A stretch of DNA of 64,000 bases, from assembly GCF_011009015.1 (NCBI RefSeq), contig NZ_CP048878.1, forward strand, positions 1,229,501 to 1,293,500, written 5' to 3'. Below the pieces are notes generated by a model. It saw only the letters and a program-made list of their open reading frames with translations, made no database searches and had not been told where the DNA came from. Shown in pieces: positions 8,523 to 18,086 of this stretch. Made by a program: the position numbers and the translations under genes. Source of the stretch: Spartinivicinus ruber. GTDB taxonomy: Bacteria > Pseudomonadota > Gammaproteobacteria > Pseudomonadales > Zooshikellaceae. Positions within the stretch are counted from its first letter, which is position 1, and every line of letters begins with the position of its first letter.

Positions 8523-8834
8523 TTATAAAGAAGCTCGAAAGAACAAATAAAAAAATGATATCAGAGTCACTATAGTTGGGGCATAGATGATAGCTTTACT
8601 TCTTGGTGACGCATTTTTATTTAAACCTATAACTATAAAAGGAGTAAAAATAAATCCTTGTATGAATCCTATTGGGCAAATTAGTAAAAGATAGATTACC
8701 CCATCATAATAGCCTGGTTGTCCATGCCCTGATGGTGCAAAGTCTTTTTGTGTCCAGTAAGCAAAAATAAAAGCCATTGGAATCGAGCAAGCGTACAGTA
8801 TTTTTGAACTCTTATTGGTTAGCAAGTAATCCAT
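8523..8834 (-). CDS. Small integral membrane protein, three transmembrane helices
   Basis: 103 residues. Hydrophobic segments at about residues 11-28 (ILYACSIPMAFIFAYW), 46-72 (VIYLLLICPIGFIQGFIFTPFIVIGL) and 82-100 (IIYAPTIVTLISFFYLFF), with a short polar loop (TQKDFAPSGHGQPGYYDG). The family is not recognised. It stands alone, upstream of a dead IS3 element on the same strand. Confidence 0.55.
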   Translation of the reverse strand: MDYLLTNKSSKILYACSIPMAFIFAYWTQKDFAPSGHGQPGYYDGVIYLLLICPIGFIQGFIFTPFIVIGLNKNASPRSKAIIYAPTIVTLISFFYLFFRASL

Positions 8835-9053
8835 ACTATATTCCTGAACATCATTACAATAGTATTAGTACAAATTTTAGCAGCCTTGGGGTAGATAGAG
8901 CATTGATTAAATAATCTTTCTAAGGTGATTACAGACCCATAACAAAATGTTTTCTTTTTGGTGAAAAGTTACTGTTAGGTTAAAATTTATGCTGATTGTA
9001 ACTATCTCTTCGAACTTCCCCCCCCCATTTAGCAGACACTTGTCATTAGGAAT

Positions 9054-9900
9054 TTAGGTGCATAGCTGCTCATATCCTACTGGTGTTTTGTAACCAATAG
9101 ATGAGTGCAATCTTTGCTGATTATAATAAATTTCAATGTACTCAAAAATTATCTTTTTTGCCTGTTCACGATGACTAAAAGTATAATCGTAAACACACTC
9201 CACTTTTAGGCTATGGAAAAAGCTTTTTGCAACGGCATTATCGTAACAACAGCCTTTGCCACTCATACTACAGATAAGTTTGTTGTCTGTAAGCTGCTGC
9301 TGGTACTTTTTAGAGCAATACTGACTACCTCTGTCAGTATGTACGATGACCCCTTTCGGAATACCTCTAGGCCACAAGGCCATCAACAGTGCATCACAGA
9401 CAAGCGCCTTATTAATCTGTTTCGACATTGACCAACCGATCACTTGGTGGCTAAACAAATCTATCACGATGGCTAAATACAGCCAGCTGTTGTGGTCCAC
9501 ACATAGGTTATATCGCCTACCCATTTTTCATTGGGTTTACTGGCACTAAAATCTTGTTGCAAGCTATTTTCAGCGACCGGTAAATAATGCTTGCTATCCG
9601 TTGTAACCTTGAACTTCCTCGCTTGTTTAGCTCGAAGCCCTAGTGCAACCATTCGCTTTGCAACCCGCTTGTGATTTATACGCTCTCCGTTGTCTTTTAG
9701 GGCTTGAGTAATGCGAGGAGCCCCATAACGACCTTTATGGTGTTCAAATAACTCGATAATATCAGTATCCAGCTTCTCATTAAGCTTTATCCTTTGTGAC
9801 GCAACTGAATGGCTCCATTTATAATAGCCTGACCGAGAAACACGAAAAACCCTACACTGTAAGGCTATAGACCAGCTCTGTTTATTGGATACTTCACATC
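9054..9900 (-). pseudogene. IS3-family transposase OrfB (DDE integrase domain), frameshifted
   Basis: The 5' half (about 9900-9525) encodes SRSGYYKW, LFEHHKGRYGAPRITQALKDNGERINHKRVAKRMVALGLRA and KPNEKWVGDI. A frame change near 9525 separates it from the intact 3' half (9524-9054), which has YLAIVIDLFSHQVIGWSMS (Asp), IVHTDRGSQYCS (Asp) and SFFHSLKVECVYD (Glu). All three catalytic residues are present, but in two frames. Not expected to be active. Confidence 0.85.
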
Positions 9901-10216
9901 TGGTTTTTCGCGAAGTATGCTGCCGCCTTTTTTAGTAAGGCATTTTCAGATTTTAGCTTTTTATTCTCAGCCTCTAGAACCTTGATCTTCTGAGCCTCTG
10001 TTTGTTTTTGATCTTTGCTCATTGTTTCCCTGACAGCCTGTTGGTTGATCCACGCGTAAAGCAAGCTCTTTTGCAATCAGGCTTGCCTGACTCACTGACA
10101 CCCACTGCTTCTGCGGCTTCTTTGGCACTGTAACCTTGGTAAATGACCAGGTTAGCTGAATCAACTTTAAATTCTGTTGAATAATTCGGCTTTTTCAATG
10201 TTTGTACCTCTATCAA
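9894..10216 (-). pseudogene. IS3-family transposase OrfA (helix-turn-helix), frameshifted
   Basis: The start reads KKPNYSTEFKVDSANLVIYQGYSAKEAAEAVGVS, the usual OrfA helix-turn-helix. A frameshift near 10080-10100 then moves the code to another frame, which ends with the leucine-zipper-like tail EAQKIKVLEAENKKLKSENALLKKAAAYFAK. Both parts are recognisable but do not join. Confidence 0.8.
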
Positions 10217-10267
10217 TGGTGGGATGATACCATACAGTTAGGTGTACAAATTTATTAAGCCACAACA

Positions 10268-10306
10268 TATGAGCCTAATCATGATTGGGGGGAGTTTATA
10301 AGGTAA
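10268..10306 (+). pseudogene. Integrase C-terminal tail cut off by the IS3 element
   Basis: Reads YEPNHDWGEFIR followed by TAA. It matches the tail of the integrase remnant at 5541-5589 (YELNHD-stop-GEFVVSLDV), with about 34 of 40 bases the same. It is the last visible piece of a second plus-strand integrase gene. Confidence 0.6.
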
Positions 10307-10347
10307 TCAGTCTTCAAAGTCAAAAAAGTGTACAACTTGTTAGGTAG

Positions 10348-11615
10348 CTAGGAGAAATACTCGGTAATATGTTGATAAAGCTCGTAGTTGGGCATATGAG
10401 TTGGGAGGTTAAAATCACGATAAAAAATGTCTCCATAAGGAATATGAGCACCTGTGCGTGAGACAACTGGCTTAAAGTGTTCAAAGAAAGCATATTGCTT
10501 ATTATTGATTAGGAGAATGGAATCATGAGCAAGTTCATCCCAAACAATAACTTGAAAAAATAATTTGTTACTATCCGTTGATGGATCAACTTCAAATAAT
10601 TGTTGGTTTCCTACTTTTGCTGTTGATAAAATATTGGCTGCTTGATCTCGTTGCTCTACAGATGAAAAAAAAATATGGGCATCGTTGGTCATTAGTTGTT
10701 CCACTTTCTTGAATGAAACACCTATATTACGCAAAAATTGCTCAGGGTTAATTTGACGATATAATACTTTACGCGAGTTACTGGGTACTTGAGCTTGGGT
10801 TAATCCATTACAAACTAGCAGAGGGACTTTGTCAAAAAAATTAAAAAGCAGTGATAGAATCTTGTCTATAGTCTGTAAACATATTTTGAGTGGACCTGTA
10901 TTCAAACTGTCTTGACTCCAGTAATGGTGCTGTACATGTGCTAGGCTATTAATAAAAATTAAGTTAAAGTCCGTATTGGATTTTTTACACCAACCAATGA
11001 AGTTAAGTACTGATATTAAATCAAATAATAAAAATAAACCCCAATTATGTAAGCGGCTTTTAAAAATAAGGTATATAAGCTGAATTATTTTATTGACTAT
11101 TGATAAAAGTGACGCTTGAGTTATTTGATATATAAAATAGTTGGTTGATTTATTTATCAATGGCCATAAAGCTGTGTCGAGATAATTTTTAGAGTAATAT
11201 CTGGGTAAGTTAAGCAATCCATTCAAGTGAGAAGGAAATGCTTGTTCTGAAAATGTCCACGGGTCTGGTAAAAAAAACGACAGTTTTCAGCAACACCTTT
11301 TGAACTATTCATTGCCCCCCAAACCCCACTACTAACATCATTCTGGCTCAATATTTCCCATAGTTGGCGATGCTTAACTCCTGGAACATCCCCTAAACGT
11401 AGTACACCATGTTGTGTGGCTGGTTTTCCAGTGTGAATTGATACCCATTGTACCCATGGGTCAAGGCCTGAGTGCTCAACCTTTTCATTACAGAATAATT
11501 GACTATGTTGCATTTGTAGGAGTTTAGATAGCGTGACTAACTGGTGAGTTTCAACCGCTAATTTAAGTAGGTCTGTGTTAAATTCATTAAGCTCAATAAG
11601 GGTTAACTTTTTCAT
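10348..11615 (-). pseudogene. Alkaline phosphatase-superfamily phosphoesterase, frameshifted at an A8/T8 tract
   Basis: The first 110 codons (from 11615) read KKLTLIELNEFNTDLLKLAVE..HSGLDPWVQWVSIHTGKPATQHGVLRLGD..VKHRQLWEILSQNDVSSGVWGAMNSSKG, typical of type I phosphodiesterase-like proteins. At the T8 run (11270-11277, minus strand) the frame is lost. Adding one T would give NCRFFLPDPWTFSEQAFPSHLNGLLNLPRYYSK, continuing smoothly into the second part, which runs to 10348 and ends with the metal-site-like ISRTGAHIPYG region. The gene is last in an operon with two glycosyltransferases, overlapping the previous one by 23 bases. It could be a decayed gene, a sequencing error or a slipped-strand switch. 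Confidence 0.75.
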
Positions 11616-12909
11616 ATGGCTTGCTAAATTTATTTATCAAAGTAGTCCCTAGTTTTACTAAAGCTAAACTTGCCATCATATAAATTAATGGATATAGAGG
11701 TAGCGCATAACGAGGGAGTGGTGTGAGCACTATATGAACGGCTGAATAATAGAATAAGATGATTCCTATAAATAGAGTTAAAGGAGTTTCTTTTAGTCTG
11801 AATTTAGCTTGTCTGTATAAAATGAGTGTGGCATAAATAAATGCTAATATAATAAGTAAGGGATGCATTTCTTCAAAAATTTTCAATATTTTTTTGTGGA
11901 ATAGATTATAGTCGTAGATACTGTTATTTACTTGATAAATGAAAGGCCCACCTTGACCTTGGATAATATCCCATTGCCAATAGGTTATAAATTTATCAAC
12001 TACGTACCAATGAATAAACTCCATTGGTTGCTTAAATGCTCTGTTTTTAACATGGATTAAAACCTGTTGCCAGTCATCCGACACTTTCATATATTGCGAG
12101 TCAGAGAGGCGAGGAGATACTCTTGGCCCTGCTCCATAACTTAAGTTAGGATAGCTTCCATAATGAAAAGCTTCGCGTAAAAGACTAGTTTGATCCTTGA
12201 CTTGCTGACTATTATGCTTCCATATATACCAAGGACTTAAGGCTGTGATAAAAACAATTAGTAGTATAAGTTGTTTCCTTCGATCGACCTGTGCTTCATT
12301 TGTTTTGAAAAATCCCATCATAAAAAATAAAATTAAGGGAGCTAGCATAAAAACTGGCCGAGTCAATGTTGCTGCAGCTGCTACTAAACCCATTAAAATC
12401 AATAGTGTCATTGAGTGCTTTCGTAACCAGAGAGCGTATAGGTAAAGTACTAAAATAAGTAGAAAGCTGAACCAAGTTTCAGTCAAGATATATCCGCTGA
12501 TAACGACCAAATGGGGTGATAATGCAGTTAACATTGCAGCAATAACTGCTGATATTAAGTTGCTGATTCGAAAGGTGATGATATAAATCAGCAAACAAAT
12601 TCCTCCCCAAAGAAGGCTGTGGACATACTTTATGTTGTCAACAAAATTATTGTTTACAGGTTTCAGAGACATGACTGCAGTTAAAAATAAGGGGTAGCCA
12701 GGATAAATCCAGGATATAGACTTATCCGATGCTGGATCATAATGATACTGAAAGCGGTTAATGAGGTTGATTGCTATCATAGTATATTTATATGCATCAG
12801 ATCCCATTGAAACAGCAGGAGTCATAGTACTAACAAATGATAGCCGAGTGACCATAGCGATAATAAACACAAACGCACCTATGACGGTGATTATGTATTT
12901 TCTATTCAT
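11593..12909 (-). CDS. ArnT/PMT-like membrane glycosyltransferase (GT39 type)
   Basis: 438 residues with about ten hydrophobic segments. Near the N-terminus MGSDAYKYTMIAINLI has the acidic residue of the first periplasmic loop typical of lipid-linked sugar transferases. Further TYPICAL blocks are SWIYPGYPLFLTAVM, ILTETWFSFLLILVLYLYALW and AAAATLTRPVFMLAPLILFF. Such enzymes move a sugar from a polyprenyl-phosphate carrier to an acceptor at the periplasmic face. The upstream gene would supply that polyprenyl-phosphate sugar and overlaps it by eight bases. The acceptor is unknown. Confidence 0.75.
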   Translation of the reverse strand: MNRKYIITVIGAFVFIIAMVTRLSFVSTMTPAVSMGSDAYKYTMIAINLINRFQYHYDPASDKSISWIYPGYPLFLTAVMSLKPVNNNFVDNIKYVHSLLWGGICLLIYIITFRISNLISAVIAAMLTALSPHLVVISGYILTETWFSFLLILVLYLYALWLRKHSMTLLILMGLVAAAATLTRPVFMLAPLILFFMMGFFKTNEAQVDRRKQLILLIVFITALSPWYIWKHNSQQVKDQTSLLREAFHYGSYPNLSYGAGPRVSPRLSDSQYMKVSDDWQQVLIHVKNRAFKQPMEFIHWYVVDKFITYWQWDIIQGQGGPFIYQVNNSIYDYNLFHKKILKIFEEMHPLLIILAFIYATLILYRQAKFRLKETPLTLFIGIILFYYSAVHIVLTPLPRYALPLYPLIYMMASLALVKLGTTLINKFSKPYEKVNPY

Positions 12910-13870
12910 TAGGACTTATAGATAAGTAGGGATGAAGCGGATGAGAGGGTATTTGATTTATATCCCAGTTGATAGCATTAATTAGCAGTAGCACTCCAAA
13001 AAAAATAGGCATAGTGGCAATCATGATGACCCCAAAGGGTTGTGTGGTTTCAGTAGTAATACTTTCTACCCAGTTGAAAGCACCATATATTGTTCCAAAC
13101 AGTAGTGATAAGAGACCGACAACAAGTTGAATACTCGCAACGTTGAAGTCACGTAGGAAGTAGTTATAGAAAACCCTTTTCAGTGTATTCCTCAGGTGTT
13201 TAATAAGAAATTCTATTATGCTTTTATTGATGCTAAGATAGCTTATTGTATTATTATAGATAGCAGGTATAGGGATATATCTAACCACAGCTTTGATTGT
13301 CCCTAATCGAAATAGTAGGTCGCTTTCAAAAAAATATCGTTTATCAAGAATTTTTACATCTATGTAATTTAGTAAGGAAAGGTGTATTGCAGTAAACCCA
13401 TTGGTAGGATCCATTATATTCCAATATCCGCTGGATAACTTATTAAAAAAAGATAGGGTAGCATTGCCAAACAAGCGTATTTTGGGCATACTTTTTAAGT
13501 ATGACAATTCGAAAAACCGGTTACCTTTGGTATAGTCTGCAAGACCTTCAATAATAGGCTGTATTAGAGTTCTAATTTTATTACAGTCCATTTGTCCATC
13601 TGCATCAACTTTTACAGCAATGTCACAGCCTTGTTCATAAGCTTTGAGGTATCCAGTAACTACTGCACCTCCTACTCCAAGGTTGGTACTATTATAAATA
13701 ACTACAAGTCGATCATTTTTCTGCTGGGATTCAACAAATTGGCCTGTATTATCAGGGCAGCCGTCATCAACAATGTAAATCTTATCAACATAATCAGGGA
13801 TGGATTTAATCACTTTATTGATGGTCTTAGATGCACGAAATGCAGGAATGACAACAGCTATTTTTTTCAT
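12902..13870 (-). CDS. Polyprenyl-phosphate glycosyltransferase, GT2 family with two C-terminal helices
   Basis: 322 residues. The N-terminal GT-A fold is clear: VVIPAFRASKTINKVIKSIPDYVDKIYIVDDGCPDNTG, STNLGVGGAVVTGYLKA and the metal/nucleotide motif VKVDADGQMD. A PTNGFTAI block follows (DPM-like), then two transmembrane segments near residues 245-312. The enzyme probably charges undecaprenyl phosphate with a hexose for the ArnT-like protein encoded next. It is first in the operon; transcription probably starts in the 430-bp gap upstream. Confidence 0.8.
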   Translation of the reverse strand: MKKIAVVIPAFRASKTINKVIKSIPDYVDKIYIVDDGCPDNTGQFVESQQKNDRLVVIYNSTNLGVGGAVVTGYLKAYEQGCDIAVKVDADGQMDCNKIRTLIQPIIEGLADYTKGNRFFELSYLKSMPKIRLFGNATLSFFNKLSSGYWNIMDPTNGFTAIHLSLLNYIDVKILDKRYFFESDLLFRLGTIKAVVRYIPIPAIYNNTISYLSINKSIIEFLIKHLRNTLKRVFYNYFLRDFNVASIQLVVGLLSLLFGTIYGAFNWVESITTETTQPFGVIMIATMPIFFGVLLLINAINWDINQIPSHPLHPYLSISPNE

Positions 13871-14301
13871 GGATGATAATCAGAATAACTCATAACAACA
13901 TAGTTTTTGATATCAACTAGTATTTTAAATAATAGTAATAACAAGCGATTTTATCAAAAAAGTTAGGCTATTTATTTTATAATTCTAAGCTTCATGCATT
14001 GCTACTGGTGAGGAGTAGCGAGCTATTACAATAAGCATGGTCATAAAAAATAAGGGGTGAGCAAATAATACAGCTTGGAATCAACCTGTGATTTCCCTTT
14101 TGTCAAAGAAGACATCTTATATCTATTTATCGGATATTCACTTGTATTATAGTTGTCTGCAGTGGGGGAGTTTCAAGTATTGTTGCTAGATCTAGCCAGA
14201 AAAGTTGTTTATGTAACATCATTATTATTAATCTCTCATAGATAATGTATGTTTATTGGTTTTTTCTATCAGGTGTGGGCTTTGGTTTTGTTGAAATGAA
14301 C
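13871..14301. other. Intergenic stretch, no gene seen
   Basis: AT-rich sequence between the minus-strand glycan operon and the IS4-type element. It must hold the operon promoter, but I cannot assign -35/-10 boxes with confidence. No open frame of note. Confidence 0.4.
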
Positions 14302-15474
14302 CTAAGTACAGGACAAAATAGCATTTTACTGAGATAAATCAATCGGTTAGAGGTGAGTTGATCCCTCCTTGTCATTACAATTCAGGTCACCAAACCATCA
14401 AGAATTGTACAACAAATGAGAGAGATCAACTCACTGGCCAAAGAGCGTAAAGGGGTTTTTGGCTGGCATCAAGCCCGAGTAGTACTACTTGCTCAATTTA
14501 TAATTGCATTGCTGAAAGTTCGCTCGACGAACCTGACTCAAGTAGCACACGTTTTTTATGGAACGGCCTTACCTGCATCCAATTATAAACGGCTTCAGCG
14601 ATTTTTAAGAGAGTTTACGCTGGACTATGATCAATGTGCTCGAGTGTTAGCTAAGTGGTTTTGCCCTGAGGATGCTTGGGTACTTTGTTTGGACCGGACT
14701 AATTGGCAATTCGGTTCATTGAAAATTAACTTTATGGTGCTTGCCGTTGCGCACAAAGGACTAGCAATCCCTTTATTTTGGGTATTATTACCAAAAAAAG
14801 GAAATTCCAATACAGACGAGCGAAAAGCTTTAATCAATCGCTTTTTGTATGTATTTGATACTAAAAAAAATAGCCTATTTAACAGCTGATAGAGAATTCA
14901 AAGGTAAGGACTGGCTGCAGTTTTTGGTTGATGAGGAAATTCCATTTTGTGTGAGAATTCCCAACAATACTCAGGTGTGGAATAAACACCGAAATCAACA
15001 ATTTCCTGTTAGTCGAATGTTTGGTTTGCAACAAGGTGAACGGATGAGCTTAAACAAACAGCGAGAGATTTGGGGAATTCCTGTTTATTTATCCTGTATG
15101 ATGGGTAAGCAAGGGCGAGTTATCGTTGCTACAACGATCAGCCAAAAACAGCTATCGAGCGCTACTCCATAAGGTGGTCGATTGAAACGTTATTTGGCTG
15201 CTTAAAAAGCTGAGGGTTCAATTTAGAAGCGACTCACCTAAAGCATTATGAGCGACTAGATAAGCTATTTTTTGTATTGGCATTAGCATTTGGCTGGTGC
15301 TTCACATTAGGCATTTGGCAAAATACACTTAAGCCTATCAAGTTAAAAAAGCATGGCCGGAAGTCCAAAAGCCTATTTCGTATCGGAATCGACTACTTAC
15401 ACCGGCTATTAGTTGAAGGAAGAACTAAAATAGAGCAGTTTCAGTGCTGTTTAAATGTTTTGTCCTGTACATAG
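14302..15474 (+). mobile_element. IS4-type insertion sequence, inactive, about 1.17 kb
   Basis: Terminal inverted repeats: CTAAGTACAGGACAAAA at 14302-14318 and TTTTGTCCTGTACATAG at 15458-15474, one mismatch in 17. I see no clear target duplication. The transposase is broken. A third copy of the end sequence lies alone at 16030-16046. Confidence 0.8.
14416..15474 (+). pseudogene. IS4-type transposase, frameshifted and with an internal stop
   Basis: Three segments follow one another: MREINSLAKERKGVFGWHQARVVLLAQF..VLCLDRTNWQFGSLKINFMVLAVAHKG (catalytic Asp in LCLDRTNW), then after a frame change near 14860 IAYLTADREFKGKDWLQFL (second Asp in TADREF), then after another near 15165 YSIRWSIETLFGCLKS-stop-GFNLEATHLKHYERLDKLFFVLALAFGW with the YxxRWxIExxF Glu motif. 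Two frameshifts and one TGA stop make it non-functional. Confidence 0.85.
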
Positions 15475-15657
15475 CTTATTGAGCACTTACCACCTCGGCA
15501 ACGAGGTATTGTAACAATACAACGAACTTACAAATTATTAATGCTTTCCTCTATATTGCTGGGCATGAATGTAATTGGCATAATATGCTGATAGGCTAAT
15601 TAGTGTTAACAAAGACTAGCTTGAGGACAAAATCTTTATCCGTGTAAAAATCTCTGG

Positions 15658-15975
15658 ATGATAATGATGAAACTTGTTTATACCAATGAAAATCGCTTCT
15701 TGGTCGAAAATGCAAAAAACATTTTAGAAAATAATAGTATTGATGTTCAGTTGAAAAATGAGTTTTTAGGGAGCTCAGCCGGTAGTTTGCCACCGATGGA
15801 GACTTGGTTGGAATTATGGGTAGTCGATGATCGTGATTATGATAAAGCACTTAAGTTAATCGAGGGGTCGTTTGATGGGACCTCTGAGTCTAGATGGATG
15901 TGTGAGAGGTGTGGTGAAATGAATGAGGGGTCGTTTGATATCTGTTGGAATTGCCAATCTGACCATAATCAGTAG
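15658..15975 (+). CDS. DUF2007-like signal-transducing protein with C-terminal zinc ribbon
   Basis: 105 residues. MKLVYTNENRFLVENAKNILENNSIDVQLKNEFLGSSAGSLPPMETWLELWVVDDRDYDKALKLIE is the PII-like fold of the DUF2007 family. A tail with two CxxC pairs (MCERCGEMNEGSFDICWNC) would bind zinc. The family is found widely in gammaproteobacterial chromosomes and its role is unclear. Three ATG codons (15658, 15664, 15667) are possible starts; the last gives the family-like MKLVYTN start. Confidence 0.8.
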   Translation: MIMMKLVYTNENRFLVENAKNILENNSIDVQLKNEFLGSSAGSLPPMETWLELWVVDDRDYDKALKLIEGSFDGTSESRWMCERCGEMNEGSFDICWNCQSDHNQ

Positions 15976-16029
15976 GTTACACCTAATCAATTTGCCTCTA
16001 GCCGATTGATTTTTATCAACTATTCACTC

Positions 16030-16046
16030 TTTTGTCCTGTACATAG
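16030..16046. repeat. Solo copy of the IS4-type terminal repeat
   Basis: TTTTGTCCTGTACATAG, identical to the right end of the element at 14302-15474, and followed at once by a partial copy (CTGTACATAG). No transposase is attached. Confidence 0.7.
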
Positions 16047-16140
16047 CTGTACATAGTTGCATGACTTAATCTCTTCTTTCCCTATATGTGTTTGTATGGC
16101 ATTCGTGATCAATTTTTAACCATCTTTGTGAAGACTATCT

Positions 16141-16175
16141 CAGATTAAAACTTGATCAGATCAAATTTTAATCTG
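16141..16175. promoter_or_regulatory. 35-bp palindrome upstream of the metalloprotease gene, probable operator
   Basis: CAGATTAAAA-C-TTGATC-A-GATCAA-A-TTTTAATCTG is symmetric over almost its whole length. It lies about 90 bases before the protease start and is followed by further GATCA-containing sequence. A dimeric regulator could bind; no T run suggests termination. Confidence 0.55.
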
Positions 16176-16193
16176 TATGTGAACTCGATCACG

Positions 16194-16209
16194 CTTAAAG
16201 ATCTTTAAG
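16194..16209. promoter_or_regulatory. 16-bp perfect palindrome upstream of the metalloprotease gene
   Basis: CTTAAAGATCTTTAAG, 55 bases before the start codon, where core promoter elements would lie. Flanking GATCAC/GTGAT extends partial symmetry. It is likely a regulatory site for the protease operon. Confidence 0.5.
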
Positions 16210-16263
16210 TGATTAATATCTGATCACTTTTAATTGTGCGCGTTGAGTTTAAGGAGAGTCTAC

Positions 16264-18072
16264 ATGGCAAAGAAGAGTCTTAAGTATTTTTTAGGGGTCT
16301 TAGTATGTACTTCTGCAACCCTAAACCTTGCTTATGCTAATGAAGTCAGCCTTACACCTAATAGCAACGGTGGAGGGGTTTTGCCATCTGGCTATGATAA
16401 AATCACCTTTAAACTTTATGATGGTAACTGGACTAAAAATATAACCTTACCAATGACTCCAGCTAATGGCTCTCAAGTTGCCATAAGCTCTAACGCTGGA
16501 TTCAAATCTTATTTAGATACAGGCTCTGTAGGCATCCCATTAAAAGAGATTGTTATTTCAAGAAATGATAGTTATTCATTTACTTATAGCAATAATAAAA
16601 ACTCCTGGGTAATTAAGGGAAACAATATAAGCTACTTAACTCCAAATGACAGTGGAGCCGTTATCCCAAATAATCCAACTAAAGTAACTTTCTATAATTT
16701 ATCAGATGGTAACTGGGCGCGTAAGATAACATTACCAAGCCAGGCTTCTGATGGTGATTATGTGGTTGTTAGGTCAAATGCCACATGGAGTGCTCAAATA
16801 AACTCATCTAATCAACTATATAAAAGTACGACTCTCCTAAAAACGGGCGACGAATACGTATTCAAGTTTGATAAAAGCTTTCAGAAATGGTTATTAGAAA
16901 AAGCGCCAGTGCGTTCTTTAACGGCTAAAGATGCAACTAGCCACATGTCTTCACCAACTTCTCCACGTACAAAAGTAAAATTTTATGATGGCAACTGGGT
17001 ACGTACTCTTCATCTTCCAACTGTTGCAGGCAATAGAGACAAGGTAGTTTTGCAATCAAATGCTACATGGACGGCGACTATTGATGGGGCAAATATTAAT
17101 AATTACCAGTCCTTGAAATTAAATACAGGGGATGAATACGAATTAACTTACATTGCTGAAAATGAGCAATGGGAAGTAACTAAAAGCCCAGTTAAGGTTT
17201 ATCAGGCTAAAGAATTGGTCAATGGCCGAGTACCCCAATTAGTTAGACCAAACTCAATCATTGAGTTTAGTAAAGGTAACTGGGTTCGTGATTTATATTT
17301 ACCATACCCTTCACCTAAAAATACTCGTGTAACGGTTAAAACTGATGCTGAATGGTCTTTTAATGTTCATGGGATAAATAATAACAATGATAATACAGTG
17401 AACATTGAAAATGGGCAGACGGTTTCATTTAAGGTTGATGAAAACGGCTTGTGGCAACAAGAAACCCTAGTGATTGATATATTGATGCTCTATAGCGACA
17501 AGGTAGCTTCAAAGCTAGGGGAGAGTGCTGCAAGGGCTAGAATGTTTGAAAGTTTCAGCTTAACTAATGAAGCTCTTGAAAACTCTGGTGCAAATTTTCG
17601 CTTGAGAATGGTTGGCCTTAAGAAAGTACAAGCTAAGAGCAATTGGCAAAAACTAGGTGATCCCCTAAGTGAGCTGCGTAACGACAAGCTGGTACAGTCT
17701 TGGAGAAACGAGCTAAAAGCAGATGCCATATATTATGAGGGAACCGAAGATGGTTGTGGATTAGCTTGGGTCGGAGCTAGCTCATACAATATGGTTGGAA
17801 CAGGCTCAATAAATTGTGGCACGACTGTAATGCGCCATGAGTTTGGACACAATATGAGTCTTCACCATGGGGTTAATCATGGTGATACAAATGGCAACTA
17901 TGCTGTAGGTTATAATGTAGTTAAAAGTGTGATGGGTGGTAATGCAACTCCTTTCTATGCCACGCCGAAGCGCTTCTCAGAAGCCCACGGTATCCCTATG
18001 GGTATCGAGGGACAGATAGATGCAGTAAGAGCAATGAATGAGTTTTCATCAAAGGTAGCTTCATACCGTTAA
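16264..18072 (+). CDS. Secreted zinc metalloprotease with four N-terminal repeat domains
   Basis: I chose the ATG at 16264, which follows AAGGAGAG at good spacing. 602 residues: signal peptide (residues 1-25), then four repeats of about 90-100 residues with the pattern Y/F-DGNW-x-R/K-x-hydrophobic-x-LP ... V-x-x-x-SNATW. From about residue 400 a metzincin-like catalytic domain starts (VIDILMLYSDKVASKLG), with the zinc site HEFGHNMSLHHG at residues 525-536 (His525, Glu526, His529, His535). A substrate-loop cysteine pair (DGCGLAW, INCGTT) lies before it. The protease is exported and the repeats probably bind a surface or polymer. It is followed 14 bases on by a membrane-anchored partner gene. 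Confidence 0.85.
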   Translation: MAKKSLKYFLGVLVCTSATLNLAYANEVSLTPNSNGGGVLPSGYDKITFKLYDGNWTKNITLPMTPANGSQVAISSNAGFKSYLDTGSVGIPLKEIVISRNDSYSFTYSNNKNSWVIKGNNISYLTPNDSGAVIPNNPTKVTFYNLSDGNWARKITLPSQASDGDYVVVRSNATWSAQINSSNQLYKSTTLLKTGDEYVFKFDKSFQKWLLEKAPVRSLTAKDATSHMSSPTSPRTKVKFYDGNWVRTLHLPTVAGNRDKVVLQSNATWTATIDGANINNYQSLKLNTGDEYELTYIAENEQWEVTKSPVKVYQAKELVNGRVPQLVRPNSIIEFSKGNWVRDLYLPYPSPKNTRVTVKTDAEWSFNVHGINNNNDNTVNIENGQTVSFKVDENGLWQQETLVIDILMLYSDKVASKLGESAARARMFESFSLTNEALENSGANFRLRMVGLKKVQAKSNWQKLGDPLSELRNDKLVQSWRNELKADAIYYEGTEDGCGLAWVGASSYNMVGTGSINCGTTVMRHEFGHNMSLHHGVNHGDTNGNYAVGYNVVKSVMGGNATPFYATPKRFSEAHGIPMGIEGQIDAVRAMNEFSSKVASYR

Positions 18073-18086
18073 AGGTTGATAGCTCA

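Larger units (their letters stand above)
9030..10240 (-). mobile_element. IS3-family element, inactive
   Basis: Contains both transposase reading frames of an IS3-type element on the minus strand, each broken by frameshifts (see the two pseudogene entries). I could not fix the terminal inverted repeats, so the edges are approximate. Its right side cuts the tail of an integrase remnant (10268-10306). A C9 tract at 9018-9026 lies at its left side. Confidence 0.75.

Noticed and set aside
9018-9026. C9 homopolymer as a possible phase-variation switch
   Set aside because: It lies outside any open frame at the edge of a dead IS3 element, so there is no gene to switch.
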